Numbered from the stretch's first letter, positions 1 to 8,384 are shown. The stretch: DNA of 61,619 nt from Acidobacteriota bacterium (GCA_003697135.1 RFGC01000028.1:1-61619); one strand, 5' to 3'. Notes: generated by a model from the sequence alone, not told the origin. Program-made: numbers and translations.

Positions 1-754
1 GAGAACTGAGCAGTTGGGTTACGGTGGTGATGCAGTGAGGCAGAAGTTTACAGGGTATGAGAGAGATAGTGAATCAGGATTAGACTTTGCTCAAGCAAGA
101 ATGTTCGCATACAATCACGGACGCTTTACAAGTCCAGACCCGTTAGCCGCAAGCGCAAACCCAATACGTCCGCAAAGTTGGAATCGTTATGTGTATGTCC
201 TTAATAGCCCATTGAGGTTAATCGATCCAACTGGAATGTTTGCTCTCGCTAAGGAAGCGGCTGAAATACCAAAAAGATCGTGGCTTGAGATATGCTGGCA
301 GCTTGGTATTTGCGGAAATCCGAACAGCGGAGGCAGTTTTGATGCAAAGGAATTTCTTAGCCGTAGCAGCGGTGTAAGTCAGCACGGTAGCATTGAAAAT
401 TTGCCAAAGATTTGTAACGAGTATTGCAACACGAGCTGCCTGAGAAAAGAAGAACAGGCTTGTGAAGAGGTGGCACGAAATTATTTCAATGATAATGTGA
501 TTAAGAATTTAATCAAGGACATATTTGGGCTGCCGGGCAGTATTGTTACTTTTAATTATCGGTATCTAAAAAGACTGCTAGGAACTGAACTATCGAGAAC
601 GATTTTGGTTGTAAGTTCCGTTGCAAATGCAGTATACTCTTTGTATGATACTACTCAACAAGCAGTTGCTATTGAAAACGAGTGTAGGAGACATATACCA
701 GACAAATGCGGTGCAGGTTGTAGCAAATATTTAACTAAGGTCGGAAGAGCATGA
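1..754 (+). CDS. RHS repeat-associated core protein, C-terminal part (gene starts outside window)
   Basis: The frame is already open at the left edge, so this is the 3' end of a longer RHS/YD-repeat gene. The visible part has the RHS-associated core: YERDSESGLDFAQARM, GRFTSPDP, NRYVYVLNSP and the closing DPTGM. About 170 residues follow with no match I recognise. They are rich in cysteine (CNEYCNTSC, CGAGC) and contain one hydrophobic stretch (TILVVSSVANAVYSLY). In polymorphic-toxin RHS proteins the shell ends at DPxGx and the segment after it is the released toxin, so a toxin role for this tail is an inference from position. The stop overlaps the next start by 4 bp (ATGA), which suggests a toxin-immunity pair. 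Confidence 0.85.
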   Translation, partial: RTEQLGYGGDAVRQKFTGYERDSESGLDFAQARMFAYNHGRFTSPDPLAASANPIRPQSWNRYVYVLNSPLRLIDPTGMFALAKEAAEIPKRSWLEICWQLGICGNPNSGGSFDAKEFLSRSSGVSQHGSIENLPKICNEYCNTSCLRKEEQACEEVARNYFNDNVIKNLIKDIFGLPGSIVTFNYRYLKRLLGTELSRTILVVSSVANAVYSLYDTTQQAVAIENECRRHIPDKCGAGCSKYLTKVGRA

Positions 755-1311
755 AACGGTTAAAGAACTTTTTATATGAGACAAGGCTAATTTGGGCTTA
801 TATCATCTTCGCTGGCTTTTTCTTTGGTGTGCCATTATTGCTTGAGCCAAAATCAGAAGAGCTACAAGCAAAGGAGTTTTACATCCGCATATTTGCAGTA
901 TTCTTTTTATCAGTACCAACATTTCTGGTTTTTCACCGATTAAGATATTGGGATTTTTGGGCGCTAGTTTTAACAGCATTAGCAATCTTCGGCACAGGCA
1001 TCGCCCCACCTGACCGAATTTTACTATATCCAGACAAATATTCGATTCTTGGTGCACTGTTAACCTTTGTGGCCGTTTTGATGTTTTTGCTTCTCGAAAA
1101 AATTGAAGCCAAATATATTATTCGCTTGGATTCAAGTGAAATTGATCCTTTTTTAGACGCAAATGAAATAATCACCTTGAACCTTAATGACAATGTCGAA
1201 ACATTAGATGAAGTAAAGAAAATCACAAACAAAGAAACTATCGAAACTTGCCAATTTGTTTACTCCGTGAATTCGTGTAGTCAAGACATACAGTCTTTGG
1301 GAAAGAGATAA
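751..1311 (+). CDS. Four-helix membrane protein, possible immunity partner of the RHS tail
   Basis: This 186-residue protein starts inside the stop codon of the RHS gene (ATGA overlap), so the two are probably translationally coupled. It has four hydrophobic segments (roughly residues 13-32, 43-62, 67-87 and 97-116), then a soluble, acidic C-terminal tail of about 65 residues. I do not recognise a family. A small membrane protein directly behind a toxin-type RHS C-terminus is a common arrangement for an immunity protein, which would protect the inner membrane or block a toxin there. The gene ends only 31 bp before the CRISPR-like repeats. A plain hypothetical membrane protein remains possible. 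Confidence 0.65.
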   Translation: MKRLKNFLYETRLIWAYIIFAGFFFGVPLLLEPKSEELQAKEFYIRIFAVFFLSVPTFLVFHRLRYWDFWALVLTALAIFGTGIAPPDRILLYPDKYSILGALLTFVAVLMFLLLEKIEAKYIIRLDSSEIDPFLDANEIITLNLNDNVETLDEVKKITNKETIETCQFVYSVNSCSQDIQSLGKR

Positions 1312-1342
1312 GCTTGAGCATTGGGAAAAGAACCCTAGCAAG

Positions 1343-1505
1343 GTTTTAACTCAACCAAATAATTTGAATCACGCTGATTACAACTTGTAGAGAATAAACG
1401 TCAAACTCGTTTTAACTCAACCAAATAATTTGAATCACCCTTGAGCCAACCACTCTCGACGCCGCATTCAGAACAGGTTTTAACTCAACAAATAATTTGA
1501 ATCAC
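1343..1505 (+). CRISPR. Orphan three-repeat CRISPR remnant (two spacers)
   Basis: Three copies of a 30-bp repeat lie at 1343-1372, 1409-1438 and 1477-1505. The repeat begins GTTTTAACTCAACC and ends TTTGAATCAC. Copies 1 and 2 are identical; copy 3 has lost one C (29 bp), as trailer-end repeats often do. The spacers are 36 bp (1373-1408) and 38 bp (1439-1476) and are unrelated to each other. Repeat length, the GTTTTAAC start and the TTGAA-type end resemble subtype I-B/III repeats. No cas gene is in the window, and only 31 bp separate repeat 1 from the preceding gene, so no full leader is visible. Confidence 0.75.
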
Positions 1506-1701
1506 TCACCTTACGCAGTCAATTGAGCAGGTTTAGAGCGTATGAAACGCAGTGCAAGCTAACACTCGGATAGCATGTAGGCACAGCCTAGTGCTGAAAG
1601 TCCCTTGCTATCGTTCGCCCGAAGGCGCCGATTAGATAATAGCTATACAAATCCGACAAATCACAGCGTTTCATGCATTCGCCTAAAACTGCGTAAGGTG
1701 A
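1506..1701. repeat. 196-bp foldback element with 14-bp perfect terminal inverted repeats
   Basis: The ends TCACCTTACGCAGT (1506-1519) and its exact reverse complement (1688-1701) bound a non-coding segment. Inside are further nested complementary blocks: ATGAAACGC near 1542 with GCGTTTCAT near 1668, and GATAGCA near 1568 with TGCTATC near 1607. There are also two local hairpins (TAGGC/GCCTA, and CGCC-CGAA-GGCG). The whole unit can fold as one long stem with side hairpins. It starts at the base right after the last CRISPR repeat. It may be a MITE-like element or a structured RNA. No transposase, reverse transcriptase or flanking target duplication was seen. Confidence 0.6.
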
Positions 1702-1739
1702 GTTTATTAAACTTTGGTCTGTTTATTAAACTTTGGTCT
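1702..1739. repeat. Tandem duplication of a 19-bp unit
   Basis: GTTTATTAAACTTTGGTCT occurs twice head to tail (1702-1720 and 1721-1739), directly after the right arm of the foldback element. The unit contains the palindrome GTTTATTAAAC. No function is apparent. It lies 28 bp from the end of the convergent fadN gene. Confidence 0.8.
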
Positions 1740-1766
1740 TGCGTAAGCACGCCACTCGCTAATGAA

Positions 1767-4172
1767 TCAATTGCGCAGTGGCTTACCGTTTTTGAGCATG
1801 AAGGCTATCCTTTCCTGCGTTTTTCTTTCACCACACAAAGAAAGAAATCCTTCTCTTTCAAGGTCTAAAAGATGCTGTTCGGAGACATAAGTTTGATGGT
1901 TCAGGTCGCCACCGCAAAGAATCTTTGCGATCTTCTGTCCGATAAGCTCATCGTGTTCCGAAATGTAGCCGCCGCGTTTCATCATGTGTAGAGCCACCTT
2001 GAATGCCGCAAGTCCAGCTTCTCCAAGAGCCAAAATATCCGTCCGCGGCTGTGGCTGAACGTAAGATTCAGCAAGATGCAAGACTTCTCTTTTCGCATCT
2101 GCGATGAGCCTATCAGAATTCATAGAGATTCCATCAGAATCACGCAAAAATCCCCAAGCCCTCGCCTCTTGCGCTGAAGTCGAAACCTTGCCCATGCCTA
2201 TTAGCTCGAAGATTCTCTTCAGAAACACCAGCGGATCGGCATCAGGCGTTTTTTTAGCTGTCTCCATTGCTCGGAGCGTCATTTCCTTCGTTCCACCGCC
2301 TGCTGGCAAAAGTCCAACGCCAACTTCAACAAGCCCCATGTAAGTTTCTGCCGCCGCTTGAACTTTATCAGCATGCAATGCAACTTCGCAACCACCGCCA
2401 AGTGTCAATCCGTAAGGTGCAACAACCACAGGCTTTGAAGAATATCTCAAGCGCATGTTTACTTGTTGAAAATTACGCACCATCAAATCAATCTCGTCCC
2501 ATTCGCCTTCTTGCGCCGCAAGAAGTAGCATCATCAGGTTAGCTCCGGCAGAAAAGTTACCGCCTTGATTACCTACAACCAGACCTACGAAGTTCTTTTC
2601 AACTTCCTCAACAGCAAATTTCATCATTTGAAGCGTATCGCCGCTGATTGCATTCATTTTTGAGTGAAACTCAAGACAAGCAACGCCATCGCCTAAATCA
2701 ATCAGACTTGCACCCGCTGTCTTCTTAATAACTCCTGTGCGGTCCTTGACAGATTTCAAAATGATAACGCCTTTTTGTTCAGGGATAAGCTTATATCCGC
2801 CGTTTACCAAATCATAAAAGTAAGTCTGCCCGTTTTCGTATTTGTAAAAGGTTTCTGCTCCCGATGAAAGCATTTTTTCAACATTTGAAGGCACAGGCTG
2901 ACCTTCTTTTTTCATTCTTTCAACCGATTCTTTCACACCTACAGCGTCCCACGTCTCGAAAACTCCGATTTCCCAGCCAAAGCCCCATTTCATCGCATTG
3001 TCAATTTCAACAATCGTATCGGCTATTTCTGGAATTCTATTCGCCGCATATCGAAACGTTCGAGACATCGTTCTCCACAAAAACTCACCGACCTTGTCAT
3101 CTCCCCAAATCAGCTTCTTGATTCGCTTTGGCAAATCTTCTATCTGTTTGGCTTCTTCTAGCGATGCAAATTTCGTTTTTTGTTGTGGCTTATACTCGAA
3201 GGTGTTAAGGTCGAGTTCGAGAATTTGTGTTTTTCCTTCCGCATCTTTTGTCTTTTTGTAAAATCCTCCGCCAGTTTTGTCACCGAGCAATTTCTTTTCG
3301 AGCATTTTCTCTATGATTTCAGGCATTATGAAGACGTCTCTTTCTTCATCTTCAGGCACTGCGGGATAAAGATTGCGATTGACATGCGCCAGAACATCCA
3401 GACCGACCAAATCCGACGTTCGGAATGTTGCGCTCTTCGCGTGTCCGATTGCCTTGCCCGTTATCTGATCAACTTCCGTTGGTGTCAATCCCATTTTTAT
3501 CATTTCATGAATCGTAACCATCATTCCGAAAGTGCCGATGCGATTTGCAATGAAGTTAGGACGGTCCTTGGCTGGCACAACTCCTTTTCCAAGCCTTTTA
3601 TCGAGAAATTCTGAAACCTTGCTAACTATCTCAGGATCGGTGTAAGGCGTTGGTATAACCTCAACTAGCTTCATGTAACGAGGCGGATTAAAGAAATGTA
3701 TTCCGAGAAAATGCTTCTTGAAATCTTCCGAAAAAGGTTCTGCGATTTTTGCGATCGGAATGCCGCTTGTGTTTGAAGCTATGACGGCATCGCTTCGGCG
3801 ATATTTTTCAACTTCGGCAAAAATTTTATGCTTGATTTCGAGATTTTCAACTACCGCTTCGATAACGATGTCACAATCTTTGATTTTTGGCATGTCGTCA
3901 TCGAAGTTTCCGAGCATGACAAGTCGGGCATTTTCTTCCAGCATCAAAGGCGCTGGTTTTAGCTTTTTGGCATTTTCAAACAAGGTTTTTACAATCCTGT
4001 TTCGGACTTCAGGAGATTCTAAAGTCAATCCCTTTGCCTTCTCTTCTTCAGTTAACTCCTTTGGGACAATATCCAACAGAAGCGTTGGAATCCCAGCATT
4101 TGCAAGATGAGCGGCAATCGCCGATCCCATCGTGCCTGCACCTAAAACAGCGGCTCTTTTAACTTGCAACAT
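1767..4172 (-). CDS. fadN: 3-hydroxyacyl-CoA dehydrogenase / enoyl-CoA hydratase fusion (FadN type)
   Basis: This 801-residue bifunctional beta-oxidation enzyme hydrates enoyl-CoA and oxidises the 3-hydroxyacyl-CoA with NAD. The N-terminus has the Rossmann motif GAGTMG (residues 11-16), followed by NAD-binding and C-terminal 3HCDH domains to about residue 400. A crotonase domain follows from about residue 480, with an oxyanion-type segment (FSAGANL) and the acidic residues in GGGCEVALHAD and VEVGVGLLPAGGG. Dehydrogenase first and hydratase last is the FadN order, opposite to E. coli FadB. The start is supported by AGGAG 9-10 nt upstream. A FadR-like operator lies 42 bp upstream. A thiolase that could complete the cycle is encoded at 14.3 kb. 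Confidence 0.92.
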   Translation of the reverse strand: MLQVKRAAVLGAGTMGSAIAAHLANAGIPTLLLDIVPKELTEEEKAKGLTLESPEVRNRIVKTLFENAKKLKPAPLMLEENARLVMLGNFDDDMPKIKDCDIVIEAVVENLEIKHKIFAEVEKYRRSDAVIASNTSGIPIAKIAEPFSEDFKKHFLGIHFFNPPRYMKLVEVIPTPYTDPEIVSKVSEFLDKRLGKGVVPAKDRPNFIANRIGTFGMMVTIHEMIKMGLTPTEVDQITGKAIGHAKSATFRTSDLVGLDVLAHVNRNLYPAVPEDEERDVFIMPEIIEKMLEKKLLGDKTGGGFYKKTKDAEGKTQILELDLNTFEYKPQQKTKFASLEEAKQIEDLPKRIKKLIWGDDKVGEFLWRTMSRTFRYAANRIPEIADTIVEIDNAMKWGFGWEIGVFETWDAVGVKESVERMKKEGQPVPSNVEKMLSSGAETFYKYENGQTYFYDLVNGGYKLIPEQKGVIILKSVKDRTGVIKKTAGASLIDLGDGVACLEFHSKMNAISGDTLQMMKFAVEEVEKNFVGLVVGNQGGNFSAGANLMMLLLAAQEGEWDEIDLMVRNFQQVNMRLRYSSKPVVVAPYGLTLGGGCEVALHADKVQAAAETYMGLVEVGVGLLPAGGGTKEMTLRAMETAKKTPDADPLVFLKRIFELIGMGKVSTSAQEARAWGFLRDSDGISMNSDRLIADAKREVLHLAESYVQPQPRTDILALGEAGLAAFKVALHMMKRGGYISEHDELIGQKIAKILCGGDLNHQTYVSEQHLLDLEREGFLSLCGERKTQERIAFMLKNGKPLRN

Positions 4173-4213
4173 TTTTCATCTTCTCCTTTCCTGAAACTTT
4201 GCGAAAATTATAT

Positions 4214-4233
4214 CTGAATGAACGCTCATTCAG
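4214..4233. promoter_or_regulatory. FadR/TetR-type operator upstream of fadN
   Basis: A perfect inverted repeat has arms CTGAATGA and TCATTCAG around ACGC, 42 bp upstream of the fadN start. The TGAATGA...TCATTCA pattern matches the published type of site bound by Bacillus FadR and related TetR-family regulators of fatty-acid degradation. No TetR gene lies in the window, so the regulator would be encoded elsewhere. The divergent MFS gene begins 193 bp away and could share the control. Confidence 0.65.
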
Positions 4234-4425
4234 CAAGTTAGGAAAAAGAGATTTTCGGTTGCAGGCGGATAATCAAATTTGAGATAAGGCTTTATAGAAA
4301 CTTGGTCCCTCAGTTTCTGCCTTTTGCTCGTTTGGGTTGGAAACAGGTTCAGAATCGGATTGAATTGGGAACAAGCTTAAAATCGGATTTGACGAATTGA
4401 TTGAAACCGACCTAAAGTTAAGGTG

Positions 4426-5727
4426 ATGAATCGGCTTGCAACCAGCAAGGAGTCGTTTGGTGCGGTTCGTCTTGGGCTAAGGAAAAATTGGGCGCAATTT
4501 TCCCTATTGGTGCTGGTTAACGCGTTTGTTGGTGGAATGGTAGGAGTCGAACGCACGGTGCTACCTTTGCTTGCTGATAGGGAATTCGAGCTAGCCTCAC
4601 GAGTTGCAATGCTCAATTTCATTGCGAGTTTTGGTCTGACAAAAGCGCTGACAAACTTGCTTGCTGGGCGAGTTAGTGATCGAATCGGACGAAAACGCGT
4701 TCTTCTTGCAGGTTGGCTTGCAGGCTTACCCGTGCCAATCATCATCATGCTTGCCCCTGAGTGGAGCTGGGTAGTTTTTGCAAATGTTTTGCTCGGCATC
4801 AACCAAGGCTTGTGCTGGTCAACTACGGTAATCATGAAAATTGATTTGGTAGGACCAAATCGTCGTGGTTTGGCTATGGGTCTTAACGAAGCGGCTGGCT
4901 ATCTAGCGGTTGCTCTAGCCGCTTTTGGAGCAGGTTATTTGGCGGCGACAACATCCTTGCGTCCACAACCCTTTCTGCTCGGTCTGTTTTTTGCATTTGC
5001 AGGTTTGTTGATTTCTGCTTTTTTCGTGCGCGAAACAAAAGATTTCACAAACATCGAGGCGAATCAGCTACAAAACCAAACTTCTGAACAGCCTACTTTC
5101 GCCGCAGTTTTTCTGCTGACAAGCTGGCGAAACAAAACCCTTTTTGCATCAAGCCAAGCTGGGATGATCAACAATCTCAACGATGGCATGGCTTGGGGGC
5201 TTTTTCCGCTCTTTTTCGCATCGGCAGGATTGTCGCTCGAAGAAATAAGCTTTCTAGTAGCCATCTATCCAGCAGTTTGGGGGCTGTTACAGCTCATAAC
5301 CGGCGCTATCTCTGATTACACGGGCCGAAAGTGGATGATTGCTAGTGGAATGCTGATTCAAGCAGTCGGTATCTGGCTAATTTTGTTGACCGATGGATTT
5401 TGGTCGTGGATCAATACAAGCATTTTGCTAGGCTTGGGAACAGCGATGGTTTATCCGACTTTGCTTGCAATAGTTGGCGACGTTACTCATCCTGCCTGGC
5501 GAGCTACCGCTGTGGGAGTATATCGCCTTTGGCGTGATTTTGGATATGTAGCTGGGGCGTTACTTTCAGGTGCAATAGCCGATATTTTCGGTCTGCGATG
5601 GGCAATCGGTGTAGTCGGCGTGCTAACTTTTGGATCAGGATTGCTATGCGCTTTGTTAATGAACGAACTCAAACAAAGACAAAAACTAAGAGAAAAGGAA
5701 AGTAATCCTTATTCTCACAGTTGTTAG
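4426..5727 (+). CDS. MFS transporter
   Basis: This is a 433-residue, 12-helix major facilitator protein. The motif A region GRVSDRIGRKRVLLAGW follows helix 2, and a second copy (GAISDYTGRKWMIASG) opens the C-terminal half, as expected for the duplicated MFS fold. The ATG at 4426 was chosen; a GTG one codon earlier is possible, and neither has a strong ribosome-binding site. Substrate cannot be read from sequence. It is divergent from fadN across 253 bp that holds the FadR-like operator and a repeated AATCGGATT string near 4354 and 4381. Confidence 0.85.
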   Translation: MNRLATSKESFGAVRLGLRKNWAQFSLLVLVNAFVGGMVGVERTVLPLLADREFELASRVAMLNFIASFGLTKALTNLLAGRVSDRIGRKRVLLAGWLAGLPVPIIIMLAPEWSWVVFANVLLGINQGLCWSTTVIMKIDLVGPNRRGLAMGLNEAAGYLAVALAAFGAGYLAATTSLRPQPFLLGLFFAFAGLLISAFFVRETKDFTNIEANQLQNQTSEQPTFAAVFLLTSWRNKTLFASSQAGMINNLNDGMAWGLFPLFFASAGLSLEEISFLVAIYPAVWGLLQLITGAISDYTGRKWMIASGMLIQAVGIWLILLTDGFWSWINTSILLGLGTAMVYPTLLAIVGDVTHPAWRATAVGVYRLWRDFGYVAGALLSGAIADIFGLRWAIGVVGVLTFGSGLLCALLMNELKQRQKLREKESNPYSHSC

Positions 5728-5871
5728 TCCTTCCTACATTTAAGACATCATCGAAGTTTTCTCAGTCCGAAATCATTAACGTTAAACATCAGCCTTTATC
5801 CTGAAGGAAATTTTCTAAAAGGGAATCTGCTGCCTACGAAAATCTTAGCAAAAATCATGCTGTAGTTACCG

Positions 5872-6306
5872 CTACTGAGAACCTCTTTTCAGCAACATAT
5901 AACCGATACTAAGGATCACCCCGTAGAGAATGTGTCCCATTAAACTTCCTAGTGCCACTGGAAGCATTGAAGACATCATCAAAGCGGCAAAAGGCGGCAT
6001 TCCAAGAAATAGCGGCATCAAAATCATAGCACCTAGAACCCACCAAGCAACACCATACAATATGCCAAAAAATACATTCGAGCCATAACCATTGATACGG
6101 TTATCTAAAAGCACAACAAAGATGATCCCAATAACTGCGCTATTGAACAAATGATATAGCCAACCAACAACCAAGCTTTCAGAACGAACTACCTGCGCTA
6201 CCATAGCCATCATAGGCTTTCCGTCTGGCGCGGCCATCATTTGCATCATCATACCAAATACTAAGCCAGCAATAATCCCGGCAATACCTCCCTTAACGAA
6301 ACGCAT
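5872..6306 (-). CDS. Small four-helix membrane protein (DUF6789-like)
   Basis: A 144-residue protein made almost entirely of four hydrophobic helices, Met- and Gly-rich (MMMQMMAA, ALMMSS). The start MRFVKGG at 6306 is preferred because GGAGG sits 7-9 nt upstream; a longer in-frame ATG at 6321 overlaps that ribosome-binding site. It reads like the DUF6789 type of inner-membrane protein, but that is a weak family guess. It follows the TlpA-like gene on the same strand by 15 bp, so it belongs to the same redox operon. Its methionines could bind metal such as copper, which is speculation. Confidence 0.7.
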   Translation of the reverse strand: MRFVKGGIAGIIAGLVFGMMMQMMAAPDGKPMMAMVAQVVRSESLVVGWLYHLFNSAVIGIIFVVLLDNRINGYGSNVFFGILYGVAWWVLGAMILMPLFLGMPPFAALMMSSMLPVALGSLMGHILYGVILSIGYMLLKRGSQ

Positions 6307-6321
6307 ACTCTTTTCCTCCAT

Positions 6322-6912
6322 TCAATTCTTTAAAGCTTCATCGAGAATCTCGGCGTAATTTTTCGGCAATTCGTTGCCGAAGTATCGCACAATTCCTCTT
6401 CTATCTAAAAAAACTACAGTAGGCGTGCCAATGACTTTATACCTTCTAGCAACCGAAGTGTCCTTGTCTTTAAGGACTGTGTATCGGATACCAAATTCTT
6501 TAATGCCCTGTGAAATCCGAGCATCGCCTTCACCTATGTTGATACCGACTATGTTTACTCCTTTCGGCTCAAACTCAGTAGCAAGTTTATTGACGTGTTT
6601 TGCTTCTTCCTTGCAGGAAGGACACCAAGCAGTCCAAAAAACCAGCACTGCGGGCTTACCTCGCAAATCACTTAAAGACACTTTACCACCACCTACTTTT
6701 TCTAGCTCAAAATCAGGTGCCATCTGTCCTATTTGTGTGCCACGCTCTCTCTCCCCTTGCTCGACTCCATCTTGTTCTCTAGAACTTGGATTCAGAGTAG
6801 ATGGTCCGTTTGAAATTCCACAGGAACCAATAAAATAGATCGCAATGAGTGCAAACAATAATGCTAATTTCGATAAAATACAAGGACTACACGAATATAA
6901 ATTGCACTTCAC
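6322..6912 (-). CDS. TlpA/ResA-like thioredoxin-fold lipoprotein
   Basis: A 196-residue envelope thiol-disulfide protein. An N-terminal hydrophobic segment ends in a lipobox IGSC (Cys31). The thioredoxin domain starts near residue 60 (IGQMAPDFEL), with the active site WCPSC (Cys97, Cys100) and the cis-Pro loop GTPTVVFLDRRG. TlpA/ResA proteins keep cysteines reduced for cytochrome c assembly or cope with redox and metal stress. The start is GTG at 6912, with GGAGG 7-8 nt upstream. It lies between the ccdA-like gene (21 bp upstream) and the small membrane protein. The pairing with CcdA fits electron delivery from the cytoplasm. Confidence 0.88.
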   Translation of the reverse strand: MKCNLYSCSPCILSKLALLFALIAIYFIGSCGISNGPSTLNPSSREQDGVEQGERERGTQIGQMAPDFELEKVGGGKVSLSDLRGKPAVLVFWTAWCPSCKEEAKHVNKLATEFEPKGVNIVGINIGEGDARISQGIKEFGIRYTVLKDKDTSVARRYKVIGTPTVVFLDRRGIVRYFGNELPKNYAEILDEALKN

Positions 6913-6933
6913 AGTTTATCCTCCCGTAAATCC

Positions 6934-7671
6934 TCACATAAACCTTTTTCCAGCCTGAATTAACAAATACTCAGCAATAGTTATCATCAAAATTCCGAGT
7001 ATGATTTTTATCTTCTGCATCCACTCGCCCGAACGCGGTAATAAATAAATCGCTCCTCCAACAGTGCCGAGAATAATCATCAAAGTTCCCATGCCAATCG
7101 CAAAAACAAATAATAAGATTCCTCCAAAGATAACATTTCCTTGCATTCCGACGTAAGCTAGAATTGCGCCTAAAGCCGGAGCTGTGCAAGGTCCAACGAT
7201 TAAACCAGAAGAAGCTCCGATTAGCAAAGCAGAAACATAGCTGGTGTTCTTTCCTTTAGGACTCCAACGCAATAAAAACTGCGGTGTTGGAACTGAAAAA
7301 ACTTCTAGCATCGAAAGTGCAAAGATCAAGATAATGTTAGCGACGATAAGATATGTCCAAGGACTTGATGCCCATACCCCAAAGAGCGTGCCAGTCAAAG
7401 CGGCAAAGGTTCCCAAAATGGCATAGACAATACTCATCCCTATAACGAAAAGAACTGACAACCAAAATCCACGAAGGTTGAATTTCTTTGAAGCCCCCCC
7501 AATCTCTTGACTTTTAATTGATTTTATACCGATAAATCCAAGCTGAATCGGGATAACCGGATATGTGCATGGTGTAAAGCTAACCAACACCCCAGCTAGA
7601 AATGCCACAGGCAACGCTAAAAGAGAGTCTTCTTTCAAGTAAAACTGTAGACTATTGGCGAACTGCTCCAT
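6934..7671 (-). CDS. ccdA: CcdA/DsbD-type transmembrane thiol electron carrier
   Basis: About 245 residues with six to seven membrane helices. The two redox cysteines typical of CcdA/DsbD-beta are visible in FTPCTYPVIP (Cys35) and GPCTAPALGAIL (Cys162). The protein passes reducing equivalents from cytoplasmic thioredoxin to periplasmic thioredoxin-fold partners. Here these are most likely the TlpA-like lipoprotein just downstream and the thioredoxin-like protein upstream. AGGAGG lies 7 nt before the ATG at 7671; ATG 7674 and TTG 7677 are also in frame but closer than usual. An intrinsic terminator separates it from the preceding gene, so it may be partly independent. Confidence 0.9.
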   Translation of the reverse strand: MEQFANSLQFYLKEDSLLALPVAFLAGVLVSFTPCTYPVIPIQLGFIGIKSIKSQEIGGASKKFNLRGFWLSVLFVIGMSIVYAILGTFAALTGTLFGVWASSPWTYLIVANIILIFALSMLEVFSVPTPQFLLRWSPKGKNTSYVSALLIGASSGLIVGPCTAPALGAILAYVGMQGNVIFGGILLFVFAIGMGTLMIILGTVGGAIYLLPRSGEWMQKIKIILGILMITIAEYLLIQAGKRFM

Positions 7672-7690
7672 CATCAAACCTCCTGTTTTG

Positions 7691-7721
7691 AAAAAGCTAG
7701 AAAGCTCCTAGACTTCCTAGC
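7691..7721 (-). terminator. Intrinsic terminator between thioredoxin-like gene and ccdA
   Basis: Read on the minus strand: GCTAGGAAG, an 8-nt loop, CTTTCTAGC (8 of 9 pairs Watson-Crick, one G-T), then TTTTTC. It follows the thioredoxin-like stop codon by about 28 nt and precedes the ccdA ribosome-binding site. It could end or attenuate transcription into the ccdA-tlpA part of the cluster. Confidence 0.55.
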
Positions 7722-7749
7722 CTTGGTTGTAGTCGGAAACTCACAAACC

Positions 7750-8208
7750 TCATGCCTTCGAGGTTTTGCTTTTTTGTCTGAGCGCCATGTTGAAAGCCAC
7801 AACATAGGCCTCGCGGTCAAAATTTTGAATTGTTTTGTAAATCATTTTTCTGCCTTTGAAAATGGCAACTGTCGAGGTCATCCCGGCATTTTGCTTAAAG
7901 AATTTGTAAAAACCTAAACTCCTAGCCATAGCAGCGGCTTGCTCGGTTTTCTCTTCGTTACTTACGTCGAGAACCACAAAGTTTAATTTCCCCTCATATT
8001 CTTTCATTAGCTGCATCATTATTGGTTCGAGCTTTTGGCAAGCTGTGCACCAATCAGCACGGATAATAACCACAGTCGGTTTGCTTTGCCTAACTGTTTG
8101 CTTTCCTTGAGCAAACGTGCCTTTTACGGAAAGCGCAAATGCACTGAATACTACGAAGGCAACTAAAATTTTTTTTGACAACAGAAATCTTAACGCTATC
8201 TCTTTCAT
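7750..8208 (-). CDS. Secreted thioredoxin-like protein
   Basis: A 152-residue protein with a signal peptide (hydrophobic residues about 14-29, cleavage probably near TFAQ at 31-34) and a thioredoxin fold with active site ADWCTACQKLEP (Cys54, Cys57). The start at 8208 is chosen because AAGGAGA lies 7 nt upstream; the frame runs open for another 130 codons upstream, but that part lacks a signal peptide and overlaps the divergent sigma gene. It is the first gene of the minus-strand thiol-redox cluster and is divergent from the ECF sigma factor across 176 bp. It probably exchanges electrons with the CcdA-like membrane protein. Confidence 0.85.
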   Translation of the reverse strand: MKEIALRFLLSKKILVAFVVFSAFALSVKGTFAQGKQTVRQSKPTVVIIRADWCTACQKLEPIMMQLMKEYEGKLNFVVLDVSNEEKTEQAAAMARSLGFYKFFKQNAGMTSTVAIFKGRKMIYKTIQNFDREAYVVAFNMALRQKSKTSKA

Positions 8209-8384
8209 ATTATTTCTCCTTATCGTGAAATTGCTGTTTATTGCGAAATTGCCCTTTGCGGGCTTCCAATGAGTAATACCTCTGCCTCCAAGATTTATTC
8301 CCAGTTTCACAAAAATTTTTCTGGAATAAGTGACCACCAAACTGGTATTTTTTAGTAGAGAGTGATCCTTTCGAGGTAGGTTTT

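Noticed and set aside
1506-1701. Group II intron or retron RNA
   Set aside because: The nested stems and a GAAAGTCCC string are suggestive, but there is no domain V, no reverse transcriptase and no msd-like long hairpin with partner gene.
4377-4835. Minus-strand frame over the MFS gene start
   Set aside because: It is antisense to clear MFS helices and has no domain or ribosome-binding site.
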